Under the pieces are notes generated by a model, which worked only from the letters and a program-made list of their open reading frames with translations, made no database searches and was not told the DNA's origin. From CAZOZP01 sp964584325 (GTDB lineage Bacteria > Bacteroidota > Ignavibacteria > Ignavibacteriales > Melioribacteraceae), in contig CAZOZP010000003.1 of assembly GCA_964584325.1 (NCBI GenBank), positions 1 through 64,000 of the forward strand: a DNA stretch of 64,000 nucleotides, written 5' to 3'. Below are positions 8,574-17,254 of the stretch, in pieces. The position numbers and the translations under genes are program-made. Positions within the stretch are counted from its first letter, which is position 1. Each line of letters opens with the position of its first letter.

Positions 8574-9188
8574 TTATGGTTCAATTCCCAAAATCAACAA
8601 TGGAACTGGTGGGCTATTTCGTCCTTGTCTCATTACGTTGTAAACTTCTCCTTCATAATAAGCTACCCCACTGCTCATCTGTGCTTGCATTTTCTTTGTT
8701 GGAAGAATTTCAATTCCTAAATTAATAACACCACCTGAGTAGAAAAGCATGTGTTTTACAAACAAGTCAAATGCAACAAAAGCATATTTCCCAAATTGAA
8801 CTTCAACAGCAATTTTGTCCTTTACAAAGTCGGTTTGATTGTAACTATAAATTGGTTTTTTCTCTCCGTTAGCAATGAGAAATTCCTTCTGTTCTTTTGC
8901 AGACATTAGAACGCTTTTTTCCATTAATTCTCTGTTGAGAGTAATATAATAGTTATATCTGCTTTCTGCCCATTTTCTTATATAGAACTCCGTATTAAAG
9001 GCTTCATTTAAGTCAATTGGGGATAAAAGGTTTTTACCAATTTTTCCTTTCTCTTTACTGATTTTCGTTAATAATTGTTCAGCGTCAATACTTTCAATAA
9101 CTTGCTTAATTTCTTTGTATAAGTTATTGTGATGAACGATAAGGTATTCTTCTCCGTTCAGATGCGAATATTTTTGTGCTATTTTCAT
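8574..9188 (-). CDS. BglII-family type II restriction endonuclease
   Basis: Predicted DNA-cleaving half of a type II restriction-modification system. The stretch DFVKDKIAVEVQFGKYAF matches the R.BglII active site region as I recall it (D84, E93, Q95). Here Asp120, Glu129 and Gln131 keep the 9- and 2-residue spacing and the unusual Gln in place of the usual Lys. The C-terminal AYYEGEVYNV and PVPLLILGIEP also resemble BglII. At 204 aa it is slightly shorter than BglII (223 aa). Its ATG was originally directly behind the methyltransferase stop codon; now the prophage left end begins 30 bp upstream, so its transcription must come from phage-end sequence or be lost. Confidence 0.82.
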   Translation of the reverse strand: MKIAQKYSHLNGEEYLIVHHNNLYKEIKQVIESIDAEQLLTKISKEKGKIGKNLLSPIDLNEAFNTEFYIRKWAESRYNYYITLNRELMEKSVLMSAKEQKEFLIANGEKKPIYSYNQTDFVKDKIAVEVQFGKYAFVAFDLFVKHMLFYSGGVINLGIEILPTKKMQAQMSSGVAYYEGEVYNVMRQGRNSPPVPLLILGIEP

Positions 9189-9210
9189 TTATATCCGTTT
9201 ACTCCATTCC

Positions 9211-9218
9211 CATTTACA
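9211..9218. repeat. Prophage-flanking direct repeat, left copy
   Basis: CATTTACA here is repeated at 38427-38434. The wider context ATTCyCATTTACA matches at 12 of 13 bases. Mu-family phages duplicate 5 bp of target, so the true duplication is probably five bases inside this 8-bp repeat; TTTAC would put the phage at 9218-38428. Removing the phage between the copies restores a continuous methyltransferase frame. Confidence 0.8.
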
Positions 9219-9327
9219 AATATAGCCGCACGCCGAAAATGAGAATTTTGAACGGATAAAATGAGAATTTTGGAAACTTAATTTGAGAATTTTGAACGGA
9301 TAAAATGAGAAAAGTTTGAAAAAGGGA
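9218..9327 (+). repeat. Left phage end: four 22-bp-spaced transposase-site repeats
   Basis: TGAGAA occurs at 9240, 9262, 9284 and 9306, exactly 22 bp apart. Units one and three share TGAGAATTTTGAACGGATAA. MuA binding sites are also about 22 bp long, so these are the likely transposase sites. A degenerate unit (9218-9239, ending CCGAAAA) would put the phage terminus exactly one period before the first clear copy. Confidence 0.75.
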
Positions 9328-9341
9328 TTAATTTGTAAGTA

Positions 9342-9374
9342 AAACCAGAATAGATAGAGCTATTCTGGTTTTTA
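9342..9374 (-). terminator. Terminator of the phage tail operon
   Basis: AAACCAGAATAG and CTATTCTGGTTT form a perfect 12-bp stem with a 6-nt loop, followed by TTTT in the leftward direction. It ends the late tail operon and shields the host endonuclease gene from phage late transcription. Confidence 0.85.
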
Positions 9375-9421
9375 GTTTTCAATGCAAATTAACAAACATT
9401 TTATTCCAATTAAACGGCTAT

Positions 9422-9589
9422 TTAACTTTGATTATTATCTTCCTCTTTTGAACTCTCTTTAGCTCTTTCAAGCGCATTCAGGACGGCTAATACGGGTGCA
9501 AGGTTTTGCAATCCACCAGTTTTAAGTCCTAAATTACAAAGTTCTTTTATGATAGTCATTTCATCTGCTGATAATTCAACTTGAAACAT
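9422..9589 (-). CDS. Small phage protein of 55 aa, last gene of the tail operon
   Basis: An ATG at 9589 follows a good ribosome binding site (AGGAG, 8 bases upstream) and opens a 55-codon frame that ends 51 bp before the operon terminator. The peptide begins MFQVELSADEMTIIKELCNL and has a charged, Ser/Glu-rich C-terminus. No membrane segment is visible. It follows the tail fibre gene, where fibre chaperones are often found, but nothing in the sequence proves that role. Confidence 0.7.
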   Translation of the reverse strand: MFQVELSADEMTIIKELCNLGLKTGGLQNLAPVLAVLNALERAKESSKEEDNNQS

Positions 9590-9610
9590 ATTATTTCTCC
9601 TATTTATTAT

Positions 9611-12559
9611 TTATGTAATAGTGCTTTTAGTTACCCAAGCGCCGCTTTCTTTCTTTTGTATAACCAAATTTACGCCTGAAATCGCAAACTGCCAGCTTCC
9701 GTCCGAATCGGGTCCCATTCTAAAAATTCTTGCAGTAGAATTAAGAGATAAAGTGCCAGCTATTTCAGTATTTCCTGATGCTTGAATAAGTCCACCTGTT
9801 CCGCAAACAAGTCTGACGTAGCCTGGGTATGTAGCGTGGGCATTACCGCAGACCATTATATATCCACCTTTTGAAACCATAACGCCGTCTGCGCTGGTAA
9901 GTCTTAACTCTCCTGTATGCGTAGAGGCATCTGTCGTATTCCCGAATATCGTTCTTACGCCGCCAGCAGTATTCATTATAATATTATTACTGAATGTCTG
10001 TATATTTGACCAAGTGTTAGTTCTACTGAAAATGTCAGTTCCATTAACTTGTAAAGCTGTTACAGCATTGATATTGCCACTTGCTTTAATGTTGCCAGTT
10101 ACATCGAGAGCTTCGGTTGGAGTATTGTTATTTATTCCAACAAATCCATTACTTCTATAAATGAATAGTGGGAAGGGGCTTATAATCGTTCCGTCATCAT
10201 TTCTCCTCACTATTGCGAAGTTACTTCCCGTATTAGAACCGGTCTCCGTCGCATTGTCCATTCTTATCCTCCACCGATCCGATCCGCCTTTTTGTATGAC
10301 AATGTCAAAATTTGTCATATCCCCACGATTAAGTGTTAATGGGTTTGCCGTAGAATTTGGTGGAGAAATGGATATTGGTTGCGTAAATGGGTTTACTTTA
10401 TTATAATAAGCAACATTTGAAAGAGTTCCTGTCGTGTTTATTGAAGTTCCATTTAATTGTATATCCGTAACTGCGTTGATATTTCCACTTGCTTTAATAT
10501 TACCAACAACTTCTAACTTTTCAGTTGCATCGGTAGTTGCGCCTATTCTAACATTCCCCAAATGGTTTATCACCATATAGTTTTGTGAAGATGAGCCGGT
10601 TCGAAATATTATATCACCTTTCCCTGTTTCGCTTTGTTGTCCCGCTAAAAGAGTAAGGCGTCCAGGATTACTTGCGTATGTGTTCCCTGTAAGGTATATA
10701 CTTGCTCCATTTGTTCCACCACCCCCGCTGCCTCCGCCGATTATTATTCTCCCCGCATTGTCGTTCCCTGTGAAGCCTCTATCCGCTGAACCATTCGCGA
10801 GCCTTACGTCGCCTGTTACTGTTTGGCTTGTTGTGAAATTGTTATCCTGTCCTTTGTAAGCAACATTACTAAGCGTTCCAGTAGTGTTTATCGAAGTTCC
10901 ATTTAACTGTAAAGCTGTAACTGCGTTTACACTTCCGCTTGCTTTTAAGTTACCATTAATATCAACTCTTTCGGCGGGATCAGTTTTGCCGAAACCGACA
11001 TAACCATTCTCAATAATTCTAACTAAATTTGTAGTGCTCCCTTTTGCTCTAAAATCTATATACGACCCAGTCACGTTGCCAGAAGCTAACCAAAGCGCTC
11101 CAGCAGCACCAGCACCATCAGTTGGATATTCATTTCCGCATAATATTGCGTAAGCTCCTCTTGTAACTGACGGCTCTTGGCTGTTCCCGCCAGAAATCCA
11201 CGTTCTTCCTGTTGCGAAATTTTCGCTGCCCTGAGTTGCACTTATTCCATTTCCGCCTTCAACAACTATAACCCCTTGAAATGTCTGGAGGTATGAACCG
11301 AACGTATTAGCCTGGTTTTTTCTTACAATATTTGGTACATCTAAATCTTCAGTAATAAATCGATAATTGATATTATCCCATTTGGCGAAGCCGCCTGTTA
11401 TTGGTAAGTCCTCGCGGGTGGCAACAGGTTGCAGACTCCCGGAGAGCCCGACTCGAAACGTATCCGTTGTTTCATCGAACAAGAACTGATAATTAGTCTC
11501 GCTACCTCTCTCTATTTCGATGCCCGCCGTTCCGGCTGTTACACCTGCACCGGGCTCATTCTTGTTGATAAGAAGTAGATTATCCTCTATTTCAACCGTT
11601 TCGACATCTGCTATGAATTGAGTACCTTGCACAGTCAGATTGCCGGTTAACGTTAAGTTCCCGGTTATTGTCCCGCCACATGTATCAAGTTTGTCAGTGT
11701 GTGTGTGAGTTGTGTCGGCTTTGTATTTTACAAGTTCTTTTAATGTATCAAGGTCTCGTTCGTATGATACCGGTTCTTCAGCTAAACTGTAAAACACTCT
11801 TGCAAGTTGAAACAATCGGGCGTTAGCATTATTGCCGGTTGTATTATGAATCGTGAACAACAATTCTATAGTATCAACTCCGACTGCCGGCGTAACTTCT
11901 GCATAAAACCTTATTCGCTTGTGGTATGACTTAAATTCAATTACTGAAGAACTTTGAGCGTTATACTCAATGTCTTCACCACTGATAAGGTTGCAAGATA
12001 CAGATAGTTGATAATCAGATTCAGAAGTGTAATCTTGTTCGTTTATTGCGTATCCGGAATGTATGATCCCGCCTATCTGTATTTTTTTGCCGTTTAAGCC
12101 CTTTCCTGATATGTCGAATAATGCCTTCAAGTAGCTCCCGCCGCCGATCTGGGTAGAACTGATGTAGATTGCTGTAGTCCCGGCAAATTCACCGATAACA
12201 GGAATTTCAGCACCATCTAATGGAACTGCACTTAATGCGGCTATGTCAGTTATGTCAATCGCAATATTATTTAGCTTTTGCCATTTCGTACCGGAGGATT
12301 GAACTGCTATATAAAAATCTTCATTAAATTTTCCGCTTTGTCCAATATAATCCGGATCATCATCAAGAGTATTTAAGTTTTTCAGCTGATAGCTTAACCC
12401 TTCTGGTTCAACTTTGCCTTCGGAATCAAGATATTGTGCATTTGGATTGACAAGATTGGATGCTTTCATTTTGGCATCCCAATGAGGATTAGATATTAAA
12501 ATAAAATCATCTTCCGTTATTTCGTTTACTTCTTTTGCAAGTTCTCTTACTCTAATCAT
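9611..12559 (-). CDS. Phage tail fibre / receptor-binding protein
   Basis: A 982-aa protein of low complexity rich in Gly, Asn, Thr and Ser, typical of trimeric beta-helical fibres. The first 60 residues (RELAKEVNEITEDDFILISNP) look like a tail-attachment region. A module reading about LDVTGNIKASGNINAVTALQ occurs three times, near residues 530, 690 and 820, each followed by similar LNGTSINTTGTLSNVAY text and an intervening variable block. This suggests growth by repeat duplication and a place for host-range change. No S74 chaperone domain is visible at the C-terminus. The ATG overlaps the upstream stop by 4 bp. Confidence 0.85.
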   Translation of the reverse strand: MIRVRELAKEVNEITEDDFILISNPHWDAKMKASNLVNPNAQYLDSEGKVEPEGLSYQLKNLNTLDDDPDYIGQSGKFNEDFYIAVQSSGTKWQKLNNIAIDITDIAALSAVPLDGAEIPVIGEFAGTTAIYISSTQIGGGSYLKALFDISGKGLNGKKIQIGGIIHSGYAINEQDYTSESDYQLSVSCNLISGEDIEYNAQSSSVIEFKSYHKRIRFYAEVTPAVGVDTIELLFTIHNTTGNNANARLFQLARVFYSLAEEPVSYERDLDTLKELVKYKADTTHTHTDKLDTCGGTITGNLTLTGNLTVQGTQFIADVETVEIEDNLLLINKNEPGAGVTAGTAGIEIERGSETNYQFLFDETTDTFRVGLSGSLQPVATREDLPITGGFAKWDNINYRFITEDLDVPNIVRKNQANTFGSYLQTFQGVIVVEGGNGISATQGSENFATGRTWISGGNSQEPSVTRGAYAILCGNEYPTDGAGAAGALWLASGNVTGSYIDFRAKGSTTNLVRIIENGYVGFGKTDPAERVDINGNLKASGSVNAVTALQLNGTSINTTGTLSNVAYKGQDNNFTTSQTVTGDVRLANGSADRGFTGNDNAGRIIIGGGSGGGGTNGASIYLTGNTYASNPGRLTLLAGQQSETGKGDIIFRTGSSSQNYMVINHLGNVRIGATTDATEKLEVVGNIKASGNINAVTDIQLNGTSINTTGTLSNVAYYNKVNPFTQPISISPPNSTANPLTLNRGDMTNFDIVIQKGGSDRWRIRMDNATETGSNTGSNFAIVRRNDDGTIISPFPLFIYRSNGFVGINNNTPTEALDVTGNIKASGNINAVTALQVNGTDIFSRTNTWSNIQTFSNNIIMNTAGGVRTIFGNTTDASTHTGELRLTSADGVMVSKGGYIMVCGNAHATYPGYVRLVCGTGGLIQASGNTEIAGTLSLNSTARIFRMGPDSDGSWQFAISGVNLVIQKKESGAWVTKSTIT

Positions 12560-14310
12560 TTTGCACCTATCATTATTTGCTTATTATTGTAATCAAAACT
12601 TTCAACTGATACCAGTGAAATTGTTATTGTTTTTATGGCCAACTCAGCATCAAGCTCTGCCATAAAATATGATGTACCAGCAATTATTACATTGTCTAGT
12701 AAATCAAAAGTCAGCGTATTATTGTCAAGATCAAGTTCTACCTTATATTCTTCATGTCTCTTTCCATAAAATTCCAGATATTTAGTTGCAATCTGCGAAG
12801 CTACATCATTTAGTATAATTCGAGCTTGCTGAATATCTTGCGATAATACAGTATTTACAATTATTGTTTTCTCCAAAGTGTTTCTTGGTTTTATACTAAG
12901 TGACCCGTATTGTTTGTACGAATATCCGACTATCTTATCACCGGCTTCGTCTCTTAGATACGATTCTGCAGTAATTTCAACAGCATCGATAAGCTTATCC
13001 CAGAAAAATTTCTTTTTACCTGAAATTACTCTTGTTGTTAATAAGTGTTTTTGAGCGCCGTTTGATCCAAGATGTTCTTTGTTTTGGATTACAATATTTC
13101 CTGCGCTATTTGCAAATAAATAACACTGCATTAAATCTGTAATTTTCTTTAATGCCTCAAGTGGATGAGTGCCAAATGGAGCTTCATCGATTAGTTCATC
13201 AAAGTAATCTATTGGGATATCAAACGTAGTATTCCCGGTTCGATTAACAATGCTGATTTCCGGCCATTGTTGTTTAATTATCTCTCCAAGTATCTTTATG
13301 CCATCAAATGATTTAACTATTGTTCGATTGTTTTGAATATCATAATTGCAGATATCTGTTCTGCCATAATAAAGTTTTGAATAATAGCTTGCGCTGCCGA
13401 TATAATTTTCCCAATTAAGGACAGAAGAAGGCAGTTCGGGATAACATTTAATCCAAGTAGCATTACCTGAAATTGGAGTTTTATACATCCATTCATTTGT
13501 CGGAAGCGGTGATCCAATTAACCAACAAACAGTTTCCGCAGGTATGGGAACCACTCCTGAATCAATTATTAAATGATTAGATTCTGGGTATCCTGGATTC
13601 TGTAATATTTCTCCCTTATTTAGGATTGGGGCATTAACACTGTACCACAGTGATGGGAATGCCGTAAAGTCTTTAAGACCAATCTCTAATGGGAAGATAA
13701 TCCAACAATTACCAATCCCCGGAATTTCGCCAGGCCATACTGTGAAACCTAAACGATGATCAGTTACCCTTAATGATGAATCAAAACTCGCTCTCTGTAG
13801 TTCTGATTCCAAAAATGACATTGCTGCCAGTTTATCAACTAAAATAACGGATAATCTTGGATAATGGTCCTCCCATTCAATTGTTGAGAGATCAGCAAGC
13901 CCTTCAAAGAGTTTTACGTATATTCCTGAATCGTTCGGAGTAGATATTTCAAAAAGGAATCTATTAACAGAAGTAAGTGAATAATTAAAGTAAGTGTTTA
14001 CCGGATTAACTTTATTTATTACGTATATTTCTTCCTGCTCCAACACCGGTACAGTACCCTGTCCGTAATCTACGTATGTCAAGTTATCTGCGGCAAGTTG
14101 TTCTTCTTCGGCATATAATGGCATCTCGGCTGGAATGTCTAACTCCAGACCGGTATATAATTCAATTTTCACCGTATTAAAGCAAATCAAACCGGCCTCA
14201 CCGGAGTTTTGGCTTTCAACACGTCTTGTTATTGAAGGGCTGTTTATTAAATACTTACTCCAATCCTGCCAATCTCCATCCGGCCATTCTTTAAATCTTA
14301 CTTTTATCAT
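12556..14310 (-). CDS. Phage distal tail / tail-tip protein
   Basis: A 584-aa protein between the tape measure and the fibre gene, the position of distal tail (Dit) and tail-associated proteins in siphophages. It starts MIKVRFKEWPDGDWQDWSKYL and contains scattered beta-strand-rich segments. No enzyme motif is evident. Both ends overlap neighbours by 4 bp, so translation is coupled. The assignment is by position and general character; I do not recognise a specific family. Confidence 0.6.
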   Translation of the reverse strand: MIKVRFKEWPDGDWQDWSKYLINSPSITRRVESQNSGEAGLICFNTVKIELYTGLELDIPAEMPLYAEEEQLAADNLTYVDYGQGTVPVLEQEEIYVINKVNPVNTYFNYSLTSVNRFLFEISTPNDSGIYVKLFEGLADLSTIEWEDHYPRLSVILVDKLAAMSFLESELQRASFDSSLRVTDHRLGFTVWPGEIPGIGNCWIIFPLEIGLKDFTAFPSLWYSVNAPILNKGEILQNPGYPESNHLIIDSGVVPIPAETVCWLIGSPLPTNEWMYKTPISGNATWIKCYPELPSSVLNWENYIGSASYYSKLYYGRTDICNYDIQNNRTIVKSFDGIKILGEIIKQQWPEISIVNRTGNTTFDIPIDYFDELIDEAPFGTHPLEALKKITDLMQCYLFANSAGNIVIQNKEHLGSNGAQKHLLTTRVISGKKKFFWDKLIDAVEITAESYLRDEAGDKIVGYSYKQYGSLSIKPRNTLEKTIIVNTVLSQDIQQARIILNDVASQIATKYLEFYGKRHEEYKVELDLDNNTLTFDLLDNVIIAGTSYFMAELDAELAIKTITISLVSVESFDYNNKQIMIGAK

Positions 14311-16463
14311 AATCTGCTCTTTGAATCTCTTGATTTAAGAGTCCTATATCCTTTATCAAACTCCCGATCAGATATATAAGCAACAGCCGGAACCGGGTTA
14401 TCAAGATACCTGGTAAGCTTTTCATTCAGGCTTTTAATTTCACTGCCTACAGACCTATCGAATAGAGGAGTTCTGTTGTTCATATTCCTTTCAACCGCCA
14501 TAACCGAGGATGTGATTAACTGTGCCTGGCCTTCAGCGTATTCACGCATCGGAGCAATTATTTCAGGACCTTTCTCACCTACAACTATGCCGCCTCGTTC
14601 AAAGCCCGGCATCTTTGTCTGTTCTATTTGTTGAACTCTTGCCATACCGAATGCAATTGCGCCGGCAGCCGCAGCAGGTGCAAGGAACGGACCAATAAAA
14701 GGAATTTCCGCTGTGGATTTATAAGCTGCAACAGCTGCCTGATAAGTGTCTATCAAAGTTTGAGCTTTAGTTAATACCTTATAGGCTGCAGTATGCTTAC
14801 CAAAAAGACCCGCAATATTTGACATACTTTTTTTAGCGGCATCTACTTGAGCACCCGATTTTTCTTCTTCTAAGCGTTCTATAGTCCGGGCGTGTTTTTC
14901 ATCAAGCTCTTGCTTTATTTCCGAAAAGTTCTCATAATCCTGATATTTCTTAAGTTCCATCTGGTAAGTAAAATCAGCCAATTCTTTTTGTCTTGTAAAT
15001 TCATTATCTATATTATCGATTCTTAGTTTTTCAAGCTCATCCTCACTTAAGTATTTAGCATTTCCCAGAGCTTCATCTTCAGGTGCATATTCATCTTTGG
15101 GTGCTTCCGGAGTTTTATACTGCTGTTCGATTTCTGCTCTTAACTCTGCAAGTTCATACTCAAGCTTAGTTACATTTTGTCCGTATTTCTTATACAGAGA
15201 GATCATATCTTTAAGGTGTTTTTCTTTTAATAAGAAAAGCTCAGCATCTCCGGATTTCTGAATTTCCGCCATTCTTTCTGCGTGTTGCTGAACAATAGAA
15301 AGTTCTTCTTCTGCTCTCTTGAATGCTTCATTTACAGCTTTATCATTATTGCTACCGTCTAATTTATTTTTTTCTTCCTGAAGTTTTTTTATTTCTTCCC
15401 CAAGCCTTTTATATTCATCTTTGTCTCTTGTTGCGTATTGCTCTGCCCGCAATTGGGCAAGTTTTACATCGATATCATAACGAAGACCGGCTTTAGCTAT
15501 TTGTGTATCAAGCAAAGCAATCTTTTCTTTTTCTATGTTAAGTTGATCTTGTTCTTCTGCATTAAGGCCTCTATTAGCCTTATATGATGCGTTAGGAACA
15601 TATACCATTCCCTGGCTTGCATTGCTTTTTGTTACCTGTTGCTTTGAGAGAGATTCCAGTTCCGCAATTTTTCGTTCGCTTTCAGCTTTTAATGCTTCTA
15701 ACTGTGATTTGGTGTATTCATTTAACGAATCTCGAAGTTTATCAACCGCTTTGCGTTGTTTGTCAATTTCATCAGTTGGTTTGCTGAATAATGACGGGAG
15801 TAACTGCAGTAAAAGCATCACACCGTTAATTGCAAGCATTAGACCACCCGGCCCCATCAAGGAAGCAACAAGCTGCGCTTTTACAGTTGTTCCGAGTGCG
15901 GCGGCAGCAACTCTTGCCTGCATAAATCCCTGGACTACCATCGGTATGTTATTTCCAATAGACATCATTCCCATACGGAAATCTACCATAAACATATTTG
16001 CATCACCTAAAACCCAACCCAACTGGCTAAGCGTTTGGTTCATTTGATTTCCGCCCTGGGCAACCTGACCCTGCGAAGAAACAACTGCTCTGTTCTGGCT
16101 TACAAAATTGCCGTAAGCATTTTTAAGGTTCATAACCTGAGTTTGATTCTGCTTCCATTCATCTGAATTTATGCTTAGGGTTGTTCCTTGCTGTTGAAGT
16201 TTTTGAATAGTTTCTTCAATTTCGGTTTGGGATAGATTCTGGGTTGTTAACCATTTTGTGACTGCATCTATGCTGTCCTCGGTTATTGAGGTATATTGCA
16301 TCAGATGATTAGTAATAGATTTGTAAGAGGCAGAAGCACTTCCTTCAAACTCTTTTATCTTTGATTTAAGCTGTTCAACCTGCTGAGAGGTTACATTCAG
16401 TACTGTTGTTGCTTCTTTCCCGTCTATTGTCAGGATTAACTGTATTTCTCTCTGATCAGCCAT
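14307..16463 (-). CDS. Tail tape measure protein
   Basis: Predicted to set tail length and to be threaded through the tail tube. It has long helical, Gln/Glu/Lys-rich coiled coils (about residues 210-560). Hydrophobic stretches LMLAINGVMLLLQLLPSLF and IPFIGPFLAPAAAAGAIAFG are typical of tape measures. At 718 aa it predicts a short tail. Start chosen at MADQREIQL (16463), preceded by AAAGGA; 11 upstream codons are open. It overlaps the frameshifted chaperone frame by 8 bp, the classical tail-gene order. Confidence 0.85.
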   Translation of the reverse strand: MADQREIQLILTIDGKEATTVLNVTSQQVEQLKSKIKEFEGSASASYKSITNHLMQYTSITEDSIDAVTKWLTTQNLSQTEIEETIQKLQQQGTTLSINSDEWKQNQTQVMNLKNAYGNFVSQNRAVVSSQGQVAQGGNQMNQTLSQLGWVLGDANMFMVDFRMGMMSIGNNIPMVVQGFMQARVAAAALGTTVKAQLVASLMGPGGLMLAINGVMLLLQLLPSLFSKPTDEIDKQRKAVDKLRDSLNEYTKSQLEALKAESERKIAELESLSKQQVTKSNASQGMVYVPNASYKANRGLNAEEQDQLNIEKEKIALLDTQIAKAGLRYDIDVKLAQLRAEQYATRDKDEYKRLGEEIKKLQEEKNKLDGSNNDKAVNEAFKRAEEELSIVQQHAERMAEIQKSGDAELFLLKEKHLKDMISLYKKYGQNVTKLEYELAELRAEIEQQYKTPEAPKDEYAPEDEALGNAKYLSEDELEKLRIDNIDNEFTRQKELADFTYQMELKKYQDYENFSEIKQELDEKHARTIERLEEEKSGAQVDAAKKSMSNIAGLFGKHTAAYKVLTKAQTLIDTYQAAVAAYKSTAEIPFIGPFLAPAAAAGAIAFGMARVQQIEQTKMPGFERGGIVVGEKGPEIIAPMREYAEGQAQLITSSVMAVERNMNNRTPLFDRSVGSEIKSLNEKLTRYLDNPVPAVAYISDREFDKGYRTLKSRDSKSRL

Positions 16464-17021
16464 TTTCAAATCCTTTTGCATATTCCAGATAAGCAATGTG
16501 CTGAAGCAAGGAATTCAACGACTCAACTCTCTTCAAGTAATATGAAGTGTAAAGCGTTTCGATATTCGTATTTTTTAATTGTTCCATCATAACCGGGCTT
16601 CCGTCTGCAACATAATATATTATAGCTTGCGTTTCGGATAGGTTTATTTCTGCAATGTATTCCTGTGCTGAGTATTTTTGAAGGCTTTTGTATGCAGTAA
16701 TTGCACGCAAAGCCTGCTTGTTTACTTTTTCAAGGAGTCCAGCATATTTTGAGTTGAACCTATCCGTGAAACAAAAAAATCTTTTATGACCTCTAGTATT
16801 ACGGATTCTTTAGCATCGCCGAAATCAAAAGAATTAGGCAGCTCAGAATCAGTTTCAAGCAAAATAGCAAGCATTTTTACTATATCTTGAGATGTATATG
16901 AGCCAACCAAAACATTATCCGCCTTTGCATATATTTTGCCGAAAAGATTGCTGATTTTATCAATTTGATTAAGCGTTAAATCAGTTCTTAATGTGAATTT
17001 AACATCATTTATTTCGTACAT
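16456..17021 (-). CDS. Tail assembly chaperone, -1 frameshift extension (G-T type)
   Basis: The 99-codon frame below ends with TTG AAA AAG TAA at about 16722. A -1 slip on AAA-AAG continues as VNKQALRAITAYKS into an open frame that runs to 16456 and has no good start of its own (only a TTG at 16710, without a ribosome site). This is the arrangement of lambda gpG/gpGT: a minor frameshifted product that links tail tube and tape measure. The full product would be about 188 aa. The frameshift is inferred; the slippery run and the open -1 frame are seen directly. Confidence 0.72.
16722..17021 (-). CDS. Tail assembly chaperone, short product
   Basis: A 99-aa, mostly helical acidic protein placed between the tail tube gene and the tape measure gene, where siphophages encode the short G-type chaperone. 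It begins MYEINDVKFTLRTDLTLNQI and ends in SLKK at the proposed slippery site. It overlaps the upstream 81-aa gene by 13 bp. Confidence 0.7.
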   Translation of the reverse strand: MYEINDVKFTLRTDLTLNQIDKISNLFGKIYAKADNVLVGSYTSQDIVKMLAILLETDSELPNSFDFGDAKESVILEVIKDFFVSRIGSTQNMLDSLKK

Positions 17022-17254
17022 TTAATTCTTCCCGTTCTTATTGTTTCCTTAGTTGCAATATCTTTTATTTCATAAAAAAGCGCATCTGAATAGTTCAAGT
17101 TTAAATTATATTTCCCTTCAAAAAGCTCCGGAATAAGCCTGGACGAGCTGTAATATTTTAAGCAGCCGTTATAGAAAATTCTAATAACGGCCTTATTTTT
17201 CAGTTTCGGAAGAATAATGCCGCACTGCCGATATTTAAGCGTCTTGTGTCTCAT
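17009..17254 (-). CDS. Small phage tail-module protein of unknown function
   Basis: An 81-aa basic protein (RHKTLKYRQCGIILPKLKNK at the N-terminus, including four Cys overall). It overlaps both neighbours, sharing ATG/TGA bases with the tail tube gene and 13 bp with the chaperone gene, so it is translated as part of the operon. It may be a tail accessory factor; no family is recognised. Confidence 0.55.
   Translation of the reverse strand: MRHKTLKYRQCGIILPKLKNKAVIRIFYNGCLKYYSSSRLIPELFEGKYNLNLNYSDALFYEIKDIATKETIRTGRIKCTK

Noticed and set aside
9240..9327. Could the 22-bp TGAGAA units be a CRISPR or restriction-related iteron?
   Set aside because: They sit at a phage terminus, recur inverted at the other terminus and have the spacing of MuA sites.
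9611..12559. Diversity-generating retroelement acting on the tail fibre
   Set aside because: No reverse transcriptase gene or adenine-biased variable repeat is present in the window.
16456..16710. Separate 84-codon gene starting at TTG 16710
   Set aside because: No ribosome site; the frame is reached by a -1 shift from the upstream chaperone frame and is better read as its extension.
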